A DNA stretch of 64,000 nucleotides from Warburgia ugandensis. Lineage: Eukaryota; Streptophyta; Magnoliopsida; Canellales; Canellaceae. The stretch covers positions 40,061,217 to 40,125,216 of the forward strand of contig CP141139.1 in NCBI GenBank assembly GCA_035236585.1, read 5' to 3'. This document shows positions 12,528 through 24,300 of the stretch, piece by piece; the first letter of the stretch is position 1; every line of letters starts with the position of its first letter. The translations under genes were made by a program, and so were the position numbers. The notes below the pieces were generated by a model. That model was not told where the DNA came from, did not search any database, and saw nothing but the letters and a program-made list of their open reading frames with translations.

Positions 12528-12639
12528 CCCTTGGAATCCAGGGTGCTGGACTGTTGAGAGGGCTAGTGAGTGGAAAGTGTTCTGCAGTTCTGCGTGAACC
12601 CCCGGTGCAGAGTTGGTGCAGCCATCATAAGGGTCAACG

Positions 12640-13222
12640 TCAACCTTTCTAGAGAGTGCATTAGCTACCCGGTTCTGCCTTCTGGTTTGTATTGGATGCT
12701 GAAATTGAACCCCAATAATTTAATGAGCCATTTTTGCTGCTCACTGCTGTGTACACGTTGGTTCATGAGGAATTGGAGGCTCCTTTGATCTGTAAGAATG
12801 GTGAACCTCCTGCCTAGCAGATAATGGCTCCATTTTTGGACAGCTAGTACCACTGCCATGAGTTCTCTTTCGTATACTGATTTGGACTGGGCGTGTGGGG
12901 CTAGTGCATGACTAAAGAAGGCAATTGGCCTGCCTTCATGTATGAGAACTGCTCCAATACCTTTGCCGGAAGCATCGGTTTCCAGAATGAAAGGCTTACT
13001 GAAGTTAGGGATTGCTAGCACCGGAGCTGAAGTCATGGCTCTTTTCAGCTTGTTAAAGGCTTCCTGGGCCTCTGGGGACCAATGAAAGTTATCCTTCTTG
13101 AGTAGACAGGTGAGAGGAGCAGCAATAGTACCATAATTCTTAAAGAATTTGCGGTAGTATCCGGTGAGACCCAAGAATCCCCTCAAAGCTTTAACATCAT
13201 GTGGAATAGGCCATTTGAGCAT
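12640..13222 (-). pseudogene. RT connection and RNase H of the Gypsy element
   Basis: The 13222-12665 frame has [14 protein letters not shown], the standard RT connection segment, followed by the RNase H signature [23 protein letters not shown] and ILTDQRSL. The stop at 12665 falls where related elements continue into 'ANALSR'. This is the RNase H2-like domain that removes RNA during reverse transcription. Confidence 0.92.
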
Positions 13223-13889
13223 ACATTCTATATTAGAGCTCTCCGCTGCTACCCCCTTGGCAGATATTATATGGCCTAAATACTCGAATTGAGTTTGGGC
13301 AAAACAACATTTTTTTTCTGTTGATTACTAATTTATGAGAGTTCAACAGCTACAAGACCGTTGCCAAATGTTCTATATGTAGATGAATGTCAACACTATA
13401 AACAAGTACGTCATAAAAAAAAACCAACACGAACTTACGAAGATACTGGCGGAAGATGTCATTCATAAGAGCCTGAAATGTGGAGGGTGCATTGGTTAGG
13501 CCGAAGGGCATGACCAAAAACTCATAGTGACCCTCATGTGTCCTAAACGCTGTCTTGGGGACATCCTCTTCCTTGATGCGAATTTGATAGTATCCGGATT
13601 GAAGATCCAGCTTAGAAAAGATAGTAGCTCCGCCCAGTTCCTCCAATAGCTCATCAATTGTGGGGATGGGAAACTTATCCTCAATGGTGATCTTGTTGAG
13701 GGCGCGGTAATCGACGCAAAAGCGCCAACCCCCGTCTTTCTTCTTAACTAATAATACTGGGCTAGAATAGGGACTGGTGCTGGCCCATATGATGCCAGTG
13801 TCCCACAATTCCTTGATGATCCGCTCAATTTCCTTCTTTTGATAGTGCGGATAACGGTATGGCCTGATATTAGGTGGTGCAGTTTGGTC
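13222..13889 (-). pseudogene. Reverse transcriptase of the Gypsy element, catalytic Asp lost
   Basis: The 13808-13350 frame carries the canonical palm motifs [36 protein letters not shown] and [20 protein letters not shown]. The catalytic xxDD box reads FFYDVLVYS instead of FFDD: codon TAT (plus-strand 13413-13415) replaces the first Asp. An in-frame TAG at about 13350 and a frameshift in an A-run near 13310-13318 break the link to the thumb/RNase H part. It is inactive on two counts. Confidence 0.93.
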
Positions 13890-14512
13890 CTAGACCCTGA
13901 TGGCATGGTCATGGGGTTGGTTAACAGGCAGTCGTAGCGGTTGGTCAAAGAGATGGGCGTACTGGTCCAAGAGAATTCGCAGCTGGGGATGGTCTAAGGG
14001 TGGTTGTGGTTCCGTCTCTAACTGCAGGCCTTGGTACTCAACCATATAGGATGCACTAGAAGTGGGTATGGCGCACTGCAGGGCCTTGAAGGACAAGCTC
14101 GACCGCGACAAAGATGGGTCACCCTTCAGGGTTACCCTCTGACCCTGCACGATGAACTCCATGGTGAGTTCATGGTAGTTTGCAGAAACGTCTCCAAGAG
14201 TGCGTAGCCAGGCCATCCCGAGGACCAGGTTTGTGCCGCTTAATTCAAAGGGATGAAAATGGTGTTTGATCATCCAGGGAGGCACAAAACAAGATTCCGG
14301 CAGACCCCATTGCCCCGGACGTAGAAGCTGTCTCCTACCTGTACTCCAAATGGCTTGGTGTTGGTGACCGTAAGCTGCAAGTCGGTGACCAACCTCCTAG
14401 CTATGAAATTGTGGGATGCCCCTGTATCGACAAGGACAACCACGTCACGATGCTCCAGAACCCCGCGTACTTTCATCACATCTGCGACAATCATCCCGAC
14501 TAGGGCTTGCAT
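13890..14512 (-). pseudogene. Aspartic protease region of the Gypsy element
   Basis: The frame at 14512-14270 contains VLVDTGASHNFI, the retropepsin-type catalytic DTG. A frameshift near 14280 moves the rest of the domain into the frame 14285-13890, which has ELSGTNLVLGMAWLRTLG. A stop at 13890 separates it from the reverse transcriptase. The protease would act on the polyprotein, but no continuous frame remains. Confidence 0.88.
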
Positions 14513-14599
14513 GGATAGCTCGAGTCGGGTCGATTCCTATTCGCACGGAACCTCCTCAGCTCGGTTCAGGTTGTTCGAATCTGCACCTTCATCATCTTC

Positions 14600-15714
14600 C
14601 TCGCCCAGAAGCAGCACCTGTAGCTGACGCTTCTTGCATCGATGCCCAGGCGAATATTTCTCATCGCATTTGAAACAAAGCTCCATAGCTCTCTTCTACT
14701 GCAAATCCTTCTCAGAAAGTCACCGGAAGGAGTCATGCCGGTCCGGAGCTATCTCCCTGAGGCGGAGAACCCAATCTCCCCTAAACCCAGCCTCCATCGT
14801 CTCCGACAGCCTGGTTAGGGCTTGCTGAGGGAAGTGACAGTTTTGCCCCTGCAGGCTTGATTCAGACATGGGTATCTTCAAAGGAGGCCCAAGAGTTGTT
14901 GTTGATCTGGGCCCAGGCCCGCTTCCTGGTCCATAGGCTCTCACCCGCTCCAGAGCCTCATTCTTTTCCTCGATTTTCTGGGCCAGGTCCATAAGCCCAG
15001 TTAAAGAAGTGGGTCTAAACATTTTCACTTCCGCCTTTAAATCCTCTCTGAGCCCATTAAGAAAGGAACCTTTTAGGACTTCTTTGGGTAGATCCACCAA
15101 AGGCCCTGATAGCAGCTCGAAGTCCCGCTTGAAGTCGGAGATGGAGGCGACCTGCTGGATCGACAGTAAGGCCTCACAGTCGTGTCAGACTGTGATGGCC
15201 GGAACTGCTAAAGATGGGCCGTCCGGAAAGTGGTCCATGACTAGAACGACAACCTTGCGTCTGACCACAGGAACCAATGGAGGGCTTCTCCCTCCAAGCA
15301 CAAGGATGCAGCTGTCACCTTCTTCGTCTCCATCAAGTGATTCAGCCGGAAGTAGTGTTCCGCCTGGCATAGCCACCCTAGCGGGTCCCGTCCGTCAAAT
15401 ATGGGAAGATCCAGCCATCGAGGTTCCAGCCTAGGGTTTTCTGACTCACGCGGCGAACCATGGAGGTCTCCGCTCGATGCTTCTCCTACTTCGGATACCC
15501 TAGTTCTACCTCGATCTCCAGCTTAATTTGGTAAGGGTTCCCCACTTTTGTGCCTCTGTCTCATCCAAACCTTGATCTCAGCCATAAATTCCCCGATCAC
15601 CGCTACGTTTGTTTGCAGCCTCCCAATATCTTCCTTCATGCTCCCTACTTCTGCTCTCACGTTCTCTATCTCTTTCTCCATGTCTTCTGCTTTCTCTGAC
15701 CTAGTTCTTACCAT
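14600..15714 (-). pseudogene. Gag of the Gypsy element (frameshifted)
   Basis: It starts with ATG at 15714, shortly after the primer site, in a 63-codon frame rich in charged, coiled-coil-like residues (15714-15523). A central gag segment at 15100-14720 contains GSFLNGLREDLKAEV. A zinc knuckle at about 14700-14640 reads CFKCDEKYSPGHRC (C-x2-C-x8-H-x-C pattern), usual for plant chromovirus gag. The parts lie in different frames, with at least one stop between them, so a full gag is not made. Confidence 0.85.
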
Positions 15715-15732
15715 GCCCCAAAATTGGATCGA

Positions 15733-15744
15733 GCTCTGATACCA
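15733..15744 (-). other. Primer-binding site, initiator-Met tRNA
   Basis: The minus strand reads TGGTATCAGAGC one base after the 5' LTR. This is the usual plant complement to the 3' end of initiator-Met tRNA. Confidence 0.93.
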
Positions 15745-15745
15745 T

Positions 15746-16219
15746 TGATGGAGCTACGGTTGGAATCTCAATGGAGCAGAATTCCAAATGGAAGATGGAA
15801 CTTTGTTTATTGATGGGAAGAGTAATTACAAGGAGTTCAAGACCAGGAACATTACAAGTATGGTTGGACCAAGGGAGATAGGAACCGCAGTTCCTCCCTG
15901 AGCTTACTCCCTTCACTTCCTTCTTTCTTTTCCCTCCCCTTTCTCCCCTGTACTTTCCCCCCTTTATCCTTCCAAATCTCTAACCGACTAGATATCCATA
16001 ACAAATTGGATATTGACTGCCTAACTCCCTAACCAACTGATTATCCCACTACTGTATATTTGGTATATCCTAACTACTGATCACATTTCTTCCCATCCGA
16101 ATTGTAACCTCTTGATATGATCTGTACACCTGGAAGAAATATTCTGTAGCAGACCTGTATAACTTCTTTGTAACTATCTCTTCTTTCTAGAGTAGGTCCG
16201 AAATATTGGGGGTTTAACA
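15746..16219 (-). repeat. 5' LTR of the Gypsy element
   Basis: 474 bp, TG..CA. It retains both GAAATATT octamers (near 16140 and 16200) that flank the segment deleted in the other LTR. It is followed on the minus strand, after a one-base spacer, by the primer-binding site. Confidence 0.95.
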
Positions 16220-16224
16220 AGATC
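16220..16224. repeat. Target-site duplication AGATC, right
   Basis: Perfect copy of 10685-10689, directly after LTR end TTTAACA. Confidence 0.95.
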
Positions 16225-16820
16225 ACATTTGGTACCTGAAATCAATAATTCATGAGATAAGAGAGATTGAGAGGGATGTTAAACAAAGAATCCAAGTGGG
16301 TTGGAACAAATGGAAATGTGCCTCCAAAGTTTTGTGTGATTAGTATGTGCCACTCAAACTAAAAGGAAAATTCTATGGAATAGCTGCAAGCTTGGCTATG
16401 CTCTATGGATCAGAGATTAGGCATTTAAGGAACAACATATACATAGGATGAGTGTAGCTAAAATGAGGATGTTAAGATGGATGAGTACTAAGACAAGAAA
16501 TGATAGAATTAGAAATGAAAACATTAGGAGAAACCTAGGAGTAGCACCAATAGGTAACAAGATGAGAAAGGGTAGACTTAGATGGTTTGGATATGTCTAA
16601 TAGAGGCCAGAAACGACATTAGTTAGGAGGAGTGAATCAATCCAAATTGAAGGATCTAAAAGGGCGGGAAGGCCTAAAAGAAGCGATTAGAAGCGGTGAG
16701 AAAAGATTTAAAAACTCTTGGACCTAATGAAACAGTGACACTTGATACAGGTGAATAGAGGAATAAGATTCGTGTTGCCGACCCCTAATCAAGATAAGGC
16801 TTTGATGATAATGATGATTT
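16225..16820 (+). mobile_element. RTE-type LINE, right part and 3' tail
   Basis: Continues the frames of the LINE at 9800-10689: 'LCSMDQRLGI', 'HRMSVAKMRMLRWMSTKTR' (about 16438-16500) and 'NLGVAPIGNKMRKGRLRWFG' (16530-16590), then a basic stretch and the terminal 'RNRIRVADP' (16755-16785). It ends in a GATGATAATGATGATT microsatellite-like tail, usual for plant RTE elements. Together with the left part it brackets the Gypsy insertion. Confidence 0.85.
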
Positions 16821-16824
16821 CAAG

Positions 16825-17529
16825 ATTAAATGACCAAATATAAAAAAATTTAAATTCAGATGCAAATTATCATCTTTGACGCTAACTAAGAGGGACAAAA
16901 TTTGGTTACTTCTTGCTGCCATTGTACAGCAAGGTTGATTCAACTCAATGCATTGTGGGACCTGTATCACTGTAAGGTGTTGTCATTGAATCCACAAGCG
17001 TGAGATTGCTTATTGCAGCAATAGGGGAATGCTTACATTCTTTTGTGACTAAAAAACATGGACGAAAGTTTCATAATAGGCGAGAGACCAATCCGTGGGT
17101 AGAAACTCTTATTTACTACATAGAGAAAGACCAAGCCTCGTAAAAAGAAACTCTTATCTAATAGATAGGAACTCGTCTAATGCATACTAATTCATTCGGC
17201 TAAATACTAGGTTGCACTATGTAATCCTCAAAACAAGTGTATTTCTAGTTGTCCACACGATGAACCGCTCAGATTTGGTTGCAACAGATGTTGGTCCAGA
17301 AGAAACTGTGGGCATGATGTCTAAAGTTGGATAAAGAGGCGTAATTCAATATGAAAGATGTGATGGTCCAAAAGCTCAGTACACTAGCTAAAAGTACAAT
17401 TATTTGATGAGCCAAACTGTTTGTTATGTGGTCGCATTCTACCTATACCACACCCTAGAAACGTTCTCCATTGCATGGTCTGAACCCTCCATATGATTAT
17501 ATTTAACTCATGATAGGTGTTATGATCAC
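16825..17529. other. Unassigned stretch
   Basis: No coding frame, RNA gene or repeat was recognised. The sequence is AT-rich, between the RTE tail and the LTR-like segment starting at about 17530. Confidence 0.4.
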
Positions 17530-20000
17530 TGTAACAACCTAAAACTTTTATTAATTAAGTATATAATTTTGCAAAGTTCAATCAATAAATAAAGTTAGCT
17601 TAACTGGTTTGAATGTGAGTTTGCTAACCTCAAGTAAGAGTTCATGAAGTAGCAGTCCAAGACGCCTCTTTATGGGACGTTTTGGGTTGAGGATGGGAGA
17701 AAAATGCGTGGAGAGAAAGAGAGAAGGCAAATCTATATATGAGAGAAAGAGAGAGAAGGATGCAAGTTCCTGGAGCTCTGGAAAAGAAGGCAGTAGAAGA
17801 ATGGAGGAGAAACGTACATAAGGGGTGCAGGATTCTGCTATGTTATAGCCTATTTTTTTTCATAGACAAAACAGCTATTGACGTGTTAACGTTTAAATCT
17901 TTGGTGAATGCGCATGAACTATTTTGAATATTTCAGTTCGATTTACACCATGGAATATGAGCATGTCATGGACTGTTTTGGTTTTGATTCATTAGTTTGA
18001 TGCACTTCTATTATCGTCTGGTGATTTCATAAATGCGTGTGAGTAATTGGTTGGTCTTTAATTTGATTTTGATGCATGAAAGAGGCGCACAGTTCTTGTC
18101 TGTTCTCCAACGCCTCTATCAGTGGAAAGATGTGCATGACTTTTAGCAGTTTTAATTCTAAGTGATGGATGGATTGGGCGCATGAGTCTGATATATTTGG
18201 TCATTGATGCATCGACAGCATGCTTTTATATCATGATGTTGTGAATATATTTATATGCACAAGGGTATTTAGTCTTGTTATTTTGATTTGATGAACTGAT
18301 CTATGCGCATGAACCATGTTCTTTTGTTTTGATTTTGTAACTTGATGTTTGACATTTTGGCTTGAAGAAATACTCTTCGATTAAAATTATGGGTTTCATG
18401 TGTTCTAATAGCATGTCAGCATGTAGTGTTTCATGTTTTCCTTCCATACCAAAACAAGATAAGGTTGAATGTGTTGTTTACATATGGTCAAGCATGTGAG
18501 TGGCGCATCCACCATGACCATTGTAGTAAAAGTTTTCAAAGTTTTTAGCATATAAATGAACCATGCTAAGTCGTAAAAGAATTGAAGTGTTTTTCGTGCT
18601 TGAGTTACGCCATGATCTCAATGTATTTTTGAATGGCATGAGCATGATTGAGGTGCTCTCATGGTAGGAGCCATGCTCATGATGGTTGGAAAAACGAAAA
18701 ATGTTTGGTACCCCGTGCAGTGCAAATGGAGTACAGTGCAGTGCAGTTGGTGTACAGAGCAGTGCGTGTGGTGCACAAAGCAGTGCTCATGGCGCACGGG
18801 GCAGTGCGCATGGCGTACAGGACAGTGCGCATGATGCGAGGGATGGTGTGCATAATACACGGGAGGGTGATTCTAGAAATTTTTGCATGAAAATTGGGAT
18901 GTTTTAGTACTGCCTTGAGTACTTGTATTTCAGACCTTACTTCTAAGGTATGTTGCATGTATATTCTTCAACGATTGTGAATTTGTTGCCCAACCATAAA
19001 TAGGGAACGTGATTCGAATTTAGTAACCATCCGTTGGTTGGAACGGTTTTAACATGTTATTCATCCAATAATTTGGAGTGTGTGGAAATGTATTGTGCAT
19101 CCAGGATTGGAACGTATTTTGAAAAAAAATTCGTAAGTGTATGATTGCACATTTTATTGTTTAAGATGACTGTTTCATTTTCATAGAATGATATATGTTC
19201 GGAACGGAGTAATCTTATCACTCATCATGGTGCAAGCTGGATTGAAGATGGTAGGGGACTCGTGTTAGTTTAGCCTACAGGGTGATACATGAAAACTCGA
19301 TGGACACTGTGCTAGGGGACATAGATTGGCCCATCCTTCAAAAAAGATACGTGCCTAAAAAGAGAGGCTGATGACGAGAGCATGTATCATGAGAAGACAA
19401 CATCTCATATAGATCCTTGTTCCCCATGCGGAATGGTGCAGATCGTGAGGTATCTGCAATCGAGCGTAGTCGAGATGGTTGGTCTTGCTACGTGCATAGC
19501 AGAGCCATATTATTATTTTTTTATGGAGATGGATAGACACGTTGCTCATCCTCAAGAGTAGAGACCATTTTGCCACTAAGGCTTGTGGCAGGATGTTGCT
19601 ACACCATAATCTGACAATATTGGTTTTGATATTAATGTTTGATACATCATTTGATTATCTGATTTTGTTTTTGAGATTGAGTTCTTTAATGAGGATTTCG
19701 ATTCTGACTTTGGTTAATTGAATGCGTCCTTATATTTTATCGCATTCTTGTGATTTTCGTATGTTTTAGACAAGCTTAGAGATTTCCTAATAAGTAGTCG
19801 TACTCACCCAAACAATAATACATGTGAAATAGCAAAGGAGTCGTTTAGCTTGGGAGTGCAAAGGAAATCAGAGACGATTGCTGCAAAAGTAAGAATGTCT
19901 TAGAATTTTAGTTATCCCCCTTGGTCGTTATTCCTTACTGTTGACAATGATGTAACCTGACAATAAATACTCTTCTATAGTGAATCATGGTTTGAGTTAG
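17530..20000 (+). mobile_element. LTR-like segment (probable large Gypsy LTR, right end unresolved)
   Basis: Starts with TGTAACAACC, like the sense starts of the other large LTRs here. It has a TATA-like CTATATATGAG near 17733 and the phrase 'AGTAGTCGTACTCACCC' at about 19793-19808. That phrase recalls 'ACTACTGAGTATAG..ACTCACCC' on the minus strand near 54220-54250 in the solo LTR. No matching CA end or target duplication was found, so both extent and identity are tentative. No host gene is visible inside. Confidence 0.4.
18715..18870 (+). repeat. 21-bp degenerate tandem repeat (5-7 units)
   Basis: Units of 21 bp with consensus near GGYGYACRGRGCAGTGCGYAT run from about 18730 to 18867. Because 21 is a multiple of three, every frame stays open and gives 7-residue protein repeats on both strands. 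These frames are not taken as genes. Confidence 0.85.
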
Positions 20001-20138
20001 TTCATTTGGGTTGTGACCAATGGGTCCTGATAGTGTTTATGTTTCTATATTTATTTTACTTATATATGGAGTTTTAATGTAACACTTGGCTAGAGTAGTT
20101 TGGAAAACCAGTAAGTAATATACTTTATAAATGTTTTA

Positions 20139-20142
<4 letters not shown>

Positions 20143-20183
<41 letters not shown>
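20143..20183. repeat. (TA)n microsatellite
   Basis: About 40 bp of uninterrupted AT dinucleotide. Confidence 0.98.
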
Positions 20184-20186
<3 letters not shown>

Positions 20187-21386
20187 ATATCAATTACTAT
20201 TTCTAAACGTACTTAAGAAAAACTATTTCTTAAAACCTGGAACATCTTTTTTGGTACCTAGAAAACTTCTAGAACAAAAACAACTACTACACGAATCCTA
20301 CTCAAAATAGGAAACCTTCTAAACCTAAATTAATAAGAAACGTCTAAAACTACCCAATAGTAAACTCTCTAAAAATAAGGGTCCTCAAAATAGAAGTTCC
20401 TAGCTAGTAAAAGAATGAACTTCAACTAAAAATTGGAAACCCGTTTCAACTTTCAAAAAACCCGTATTACTTGTTCACTTGAATAGTGACATATGGACAA
20501 TAATTTATGTTCCTTCTTTTTTGCGTCTCTTGTAATTTCTATACATCCTTTTCATTAAAGATGCTCTTGCAACAGATACCATTCAAAAATTTATCCAATA
20601 AAGAGGTATCTACACTTATTCAAGAGAACACGTGTTTCATATAATCCAAGTGGTTAGTGCATTCTCCTGGTCCAAGGTAGTTTACCAAAGTCTGAGGTTA
20701 AATGGGATATGTGACAGGTTGAGAGGGAGCTTTACTTTGAGGCATGGTTAAAGAGCCTCAGTTTATTATTTCCCTTAGTATAAATCACACTGAAGTACTC
20801 CCTGTTACATGTTTCCTTTATGGTTTCTAGTATCTTACCAAAGTAGGAAGCTTTGAGTTTCTTATTCATGACTTACAGCCAGCGCTTAAAAATCAATGAT
20901 GGAAATTACAGATGCAAGATCTGCAGCTGCATGTTAAAACATGGACACAAGCACAAACCTGAACTTGCCACAAAAAAGCATCCAACATTTTCAGGTTGCG
21001 AGGTATCCAATTGTTTGCTGTGGTTTTAGTTCTTGAATCTGTCGTGAGACTTTCCGTAAAGATGTTATTAGACTGCGCGCATATTTGATGGAAGTACTGC
21101 ACTAAGTTTGGTCTCAACTTTTTTAGTTTCTGCTCTTAAACCTCTTGGATTTCTTTGAGAAAACATAAATGGATATAAGGTGAAAGTTCAGCATAGCACT
21201 AATGCCATCAATCATATTCTGTTAACAAGGTAGTAACAAATCAATTATAGTTATTTCTGATCCACTGGCATCGACCCACTCAATTTACATGAGAGCCTCC
21301 CTATTCTGAAGTGTAGAAAGGAAAAAACAACGTAAGAACAAGAAATCACAGCTCAGAGATTTTCTTAACCTTTATCATCCAGGGAA
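20184..21386. other. SPO11-2 3' flank
   Basis: Downstream of the SPO11-2 stop codon on the minus strand. It must contain the 3' untranslated region near 21386. No other gene or recognisable element was seen. Confidence 0.45.
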
Positions 21387-24300
21387 TCAAAAGTATGCTC
21401 CAGCTTGAATTTTTGATGGGACGTACACCTCAGACAAAAAGGAAAATGAAGATATAGACAATGCTTCAATCTCAAATTTCAGTCCACTTTGCAGCATGAA
21501 CTGTAGCTCTGACCTAGCATCAAAAGGACAATCATCAGCTGTTATTACATAAGAAGCTGAAAATGTGCACAATTAAGAACAATTTTGTAGCAGCGACAGA
21601 ATTTAACCTCCATTGAGGTACTTCTCGTTGCAAGTAACATCTTAACAACATGGCTTCAGCTTTCTGCTTATCTGATAAGCAAGGTAGGATTTCGTTACAT
21701 GGGCATGGATAAGAATCAGCAAAGTGAAAATGCTTGTTAAGAAAATCAACATGATAGAAAGGAAATGACAGTCTCTCACCTTTAGGTGTAAGAGGAAGGA
21801 GACAGTGTTCTGGAAGGTGGTATTTCATGGAATCCGAAGGAAAAACCCCAAGCCAGCGTATGTCAGATACACACAGCAATTTCACATCATACGCCATTTG
21901 CTTCAGAAACAGTAAAAAATCTAGTAAGCACGTAATATAATTAAAATAGTGCAGATAGGAAAGTATTCGGTAGTACCCAAGAACTGCTTATTTGCATTTC
22001 AATATATCAATGCAGCAAATGGGACATACTACTGTAGGCTACAAGCCAATAAAGCAGGTAGGGTGGATTTATCATGTAGTCTAAGTTTCTTCTTTTGAAT
22101 GATAGAAAATTTATTAAGAGAGAGATTTATCAAAAGAGTTTCTGTAAGAAAATTGATGGAAAAGGTTATTACAAAGTCACAATGCTCTGTCTTGCCAGCA
22201 CAGGTACACCACAAGAAAGCCAACAGAATTTCTATTTATATTTTTAATGGCCATATAGGATGATTAATTTATAAGGAGGATAGCTCAAAGCATTATCTGC
22301 ATTGCTTACCATAGACCCAAAACGGTAAGTTGTTAGAATGTCAAAACCATAAGGATCGCAATCCACCAAGCAATAGACAGGAAGATGCAGTTTCTCCACA
22401 AGAAGTCGTAAAAACCTGACATAGATGCATGCACACTTGAATAAAATCATATTATAGATTTCAATTTCCTAAAACAGAACAAGAAAAGTACAACACCTAC
22501 AAAATCGGAAAACACAAAACAAAGTAGAAAACAGGGGAAGCCAATACCTTCTGGTAGAAACATCTGGGTAACCTCTTCCCTGAAATTACTTCAGCAATAA
22601 GCACATCAACAATGCTTACAATCAAGAATCAGTAAAGTGGAAAGACAAGCTTACTGTTATGACTATGCAATGATTTGTTTTGCAAAACCTATCATTTGCT
22701 AACCGCTGGAAAACTGCAATAAAAAATCCAGTTGGCAGTTAAATAAGCATGAATGTGGTAAATCACAGTACAAATAAGAAAGGCAGAAATTTTTTTTTAC
22801 CTGTTTCCTTCTCTACAACCAAAATATAATGCGCCATACTAACGACATCTAACCACAACAGTTGAAAGCAGTTTCCAGATCAAGCTCATTTCATAGTAAG
22901 AAATTAATACATGAGCAAGGATAATACGAACAGAAAGATGACCATTAATATAAAGATGATTTCTGTCATGAATATGACTGCTTTGGTACCTTCTACTTGT
23001 TCAACATGTACAGGAACAGGATAGGCCTGCAAATATAACCATTTCAGAGATCTGAGCAAGATAATGATGCTTTAAATTTTGAATTGTCAGGTATGCATAC
23101 CGCGTTACAATTTCTCATACAATCAACTTTCTTGCCATCTTGTAGAAATCTAAGCCAACCCATCACTAACCTGAGACAAAAAACGCATTTACAAAGTAGT
23201 ACTTATCTAAGAAAAAATGTATAAACAAGAGGACCCCGAAACAGAATTCTCATATAAAGGTTGCAGGATATTATTTATTTTATGTGAAAAAGTGAGAATG
23301 AAGGAGCAATTAAAGCAGGTGGTGGTAAGTTTCAGGCTCAAACCGACCCTTTTCCTGCAGCCACCTGCAAATAGGAGAAAATATGAAGTTAAAATGCACA
23401 GGATATTGGATTTTATTTAGAGTACTATGTTTCAATAACAGGTATTAAATTAGTCATGGTATGAGTGCTAGCTGCTGGAAACTTTGGTACTTATTGTGCA
23501 ATTTTTGCAGAGAACAAGAACATAAATGACTAGTTTGTGCCCTAATATAAACCTACGCTCAAGTCAGTACAGTAGGGGGAAAATGTAAATGACTAGTTTG
23601 CGCTAATATAAACAATGTTTAACGTAAATATGGAAGGCCATTTTTGGTCTCATTGAATTTAATTGTCCAGTCAGATTATAGATGGCTTTTAGGGAGTCAA
23701 CCTGTACCCAACTTAAACTATATCAGAATCCTAAAAATATCCAACGAGTGAGATTGCATATCCATATACATTTAAACTTGGGTCGGATCTTCAAATAATC
23801 CAACCTTATTGACAGCCTTGTGAGGTCATTTCTTTGCCAGTCTAAGCCAACATCAAATGATATGCATCAGTGCATAATGGAGCAGACTCCACAGAAGACA
23901 AATCACATGACCCAATTGTAAGATGTATTGCTTATGAATGCATATTCTTAGTTTCACCATTCCGTAATGTCTTCTCAAAATCAAAATATTAGAGTACAAA
24001 CCTTTATTTTCTTTTTCTGAACGCCAGTAGCACAAACTTTTGCAATATGGAAGCATTTCTAGTGGTTGACAAACAACAGAAATCTGACATGAACTACCTC
24101 AAATGGATCTTCAAAATACTGTTATGATGTTGGTTATGTCATTGTTGACATTGTCTTCATTATTATTAGTGAATCTTCCATAATAATATAACCTGCTTCC
24201 TTTGTTGTCTAATGAACTCAGAAATGCTATAAACACAACTATGCAAGTGCCATTAAGCCACCATTAGTTAAGAATATAATGTCTTAATTTAGTGCGTGGT

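Larger units (their letters stand above)
10690..16219 (-). mobile_element. Ty3/Gypsy chromovirus retrotransposon, near full length, decayed
   Basis: The element is 5530 bp with LTRs 10690-11098 and 15746-16219, both TG..CA (TGATGGAGC at the plus-strand left end, TTTAACA or TGTAACA at the right end). It is flanked by a perfect 5-bp target duplication AGATC (10685-10689, 16220-16224). Order on the minus strand is LTR, tRNA-iMet primer site, gag with a zinc knuckle, protease, reverse transcriptase, RNase H, integrase with chromodomain, LTR. This Gypsy order plus the chromodomain make it a chromovirus. Several frameshifts and stops, and a lost catalytic Asp in RT, make it non-autonomous. It sits inside the RTE LINE and is therefore younger than it. 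The two LTRs show about 12 substitutions over some 409 aligned bases by eye. Confidence 0.96.

Noticed and set aside
18618-18958. Repeat proteins on both strands
   Set aside because: Produced by a 21-bp tandem repeat that cannot create stops in any frame.
21535-21897. 120-codon minus-strand frame as a single exon
   Set aside because: It spans exons 13 and 14, intron 13 and part of intron 14; the family alignment and GT-AG sites show the introns.
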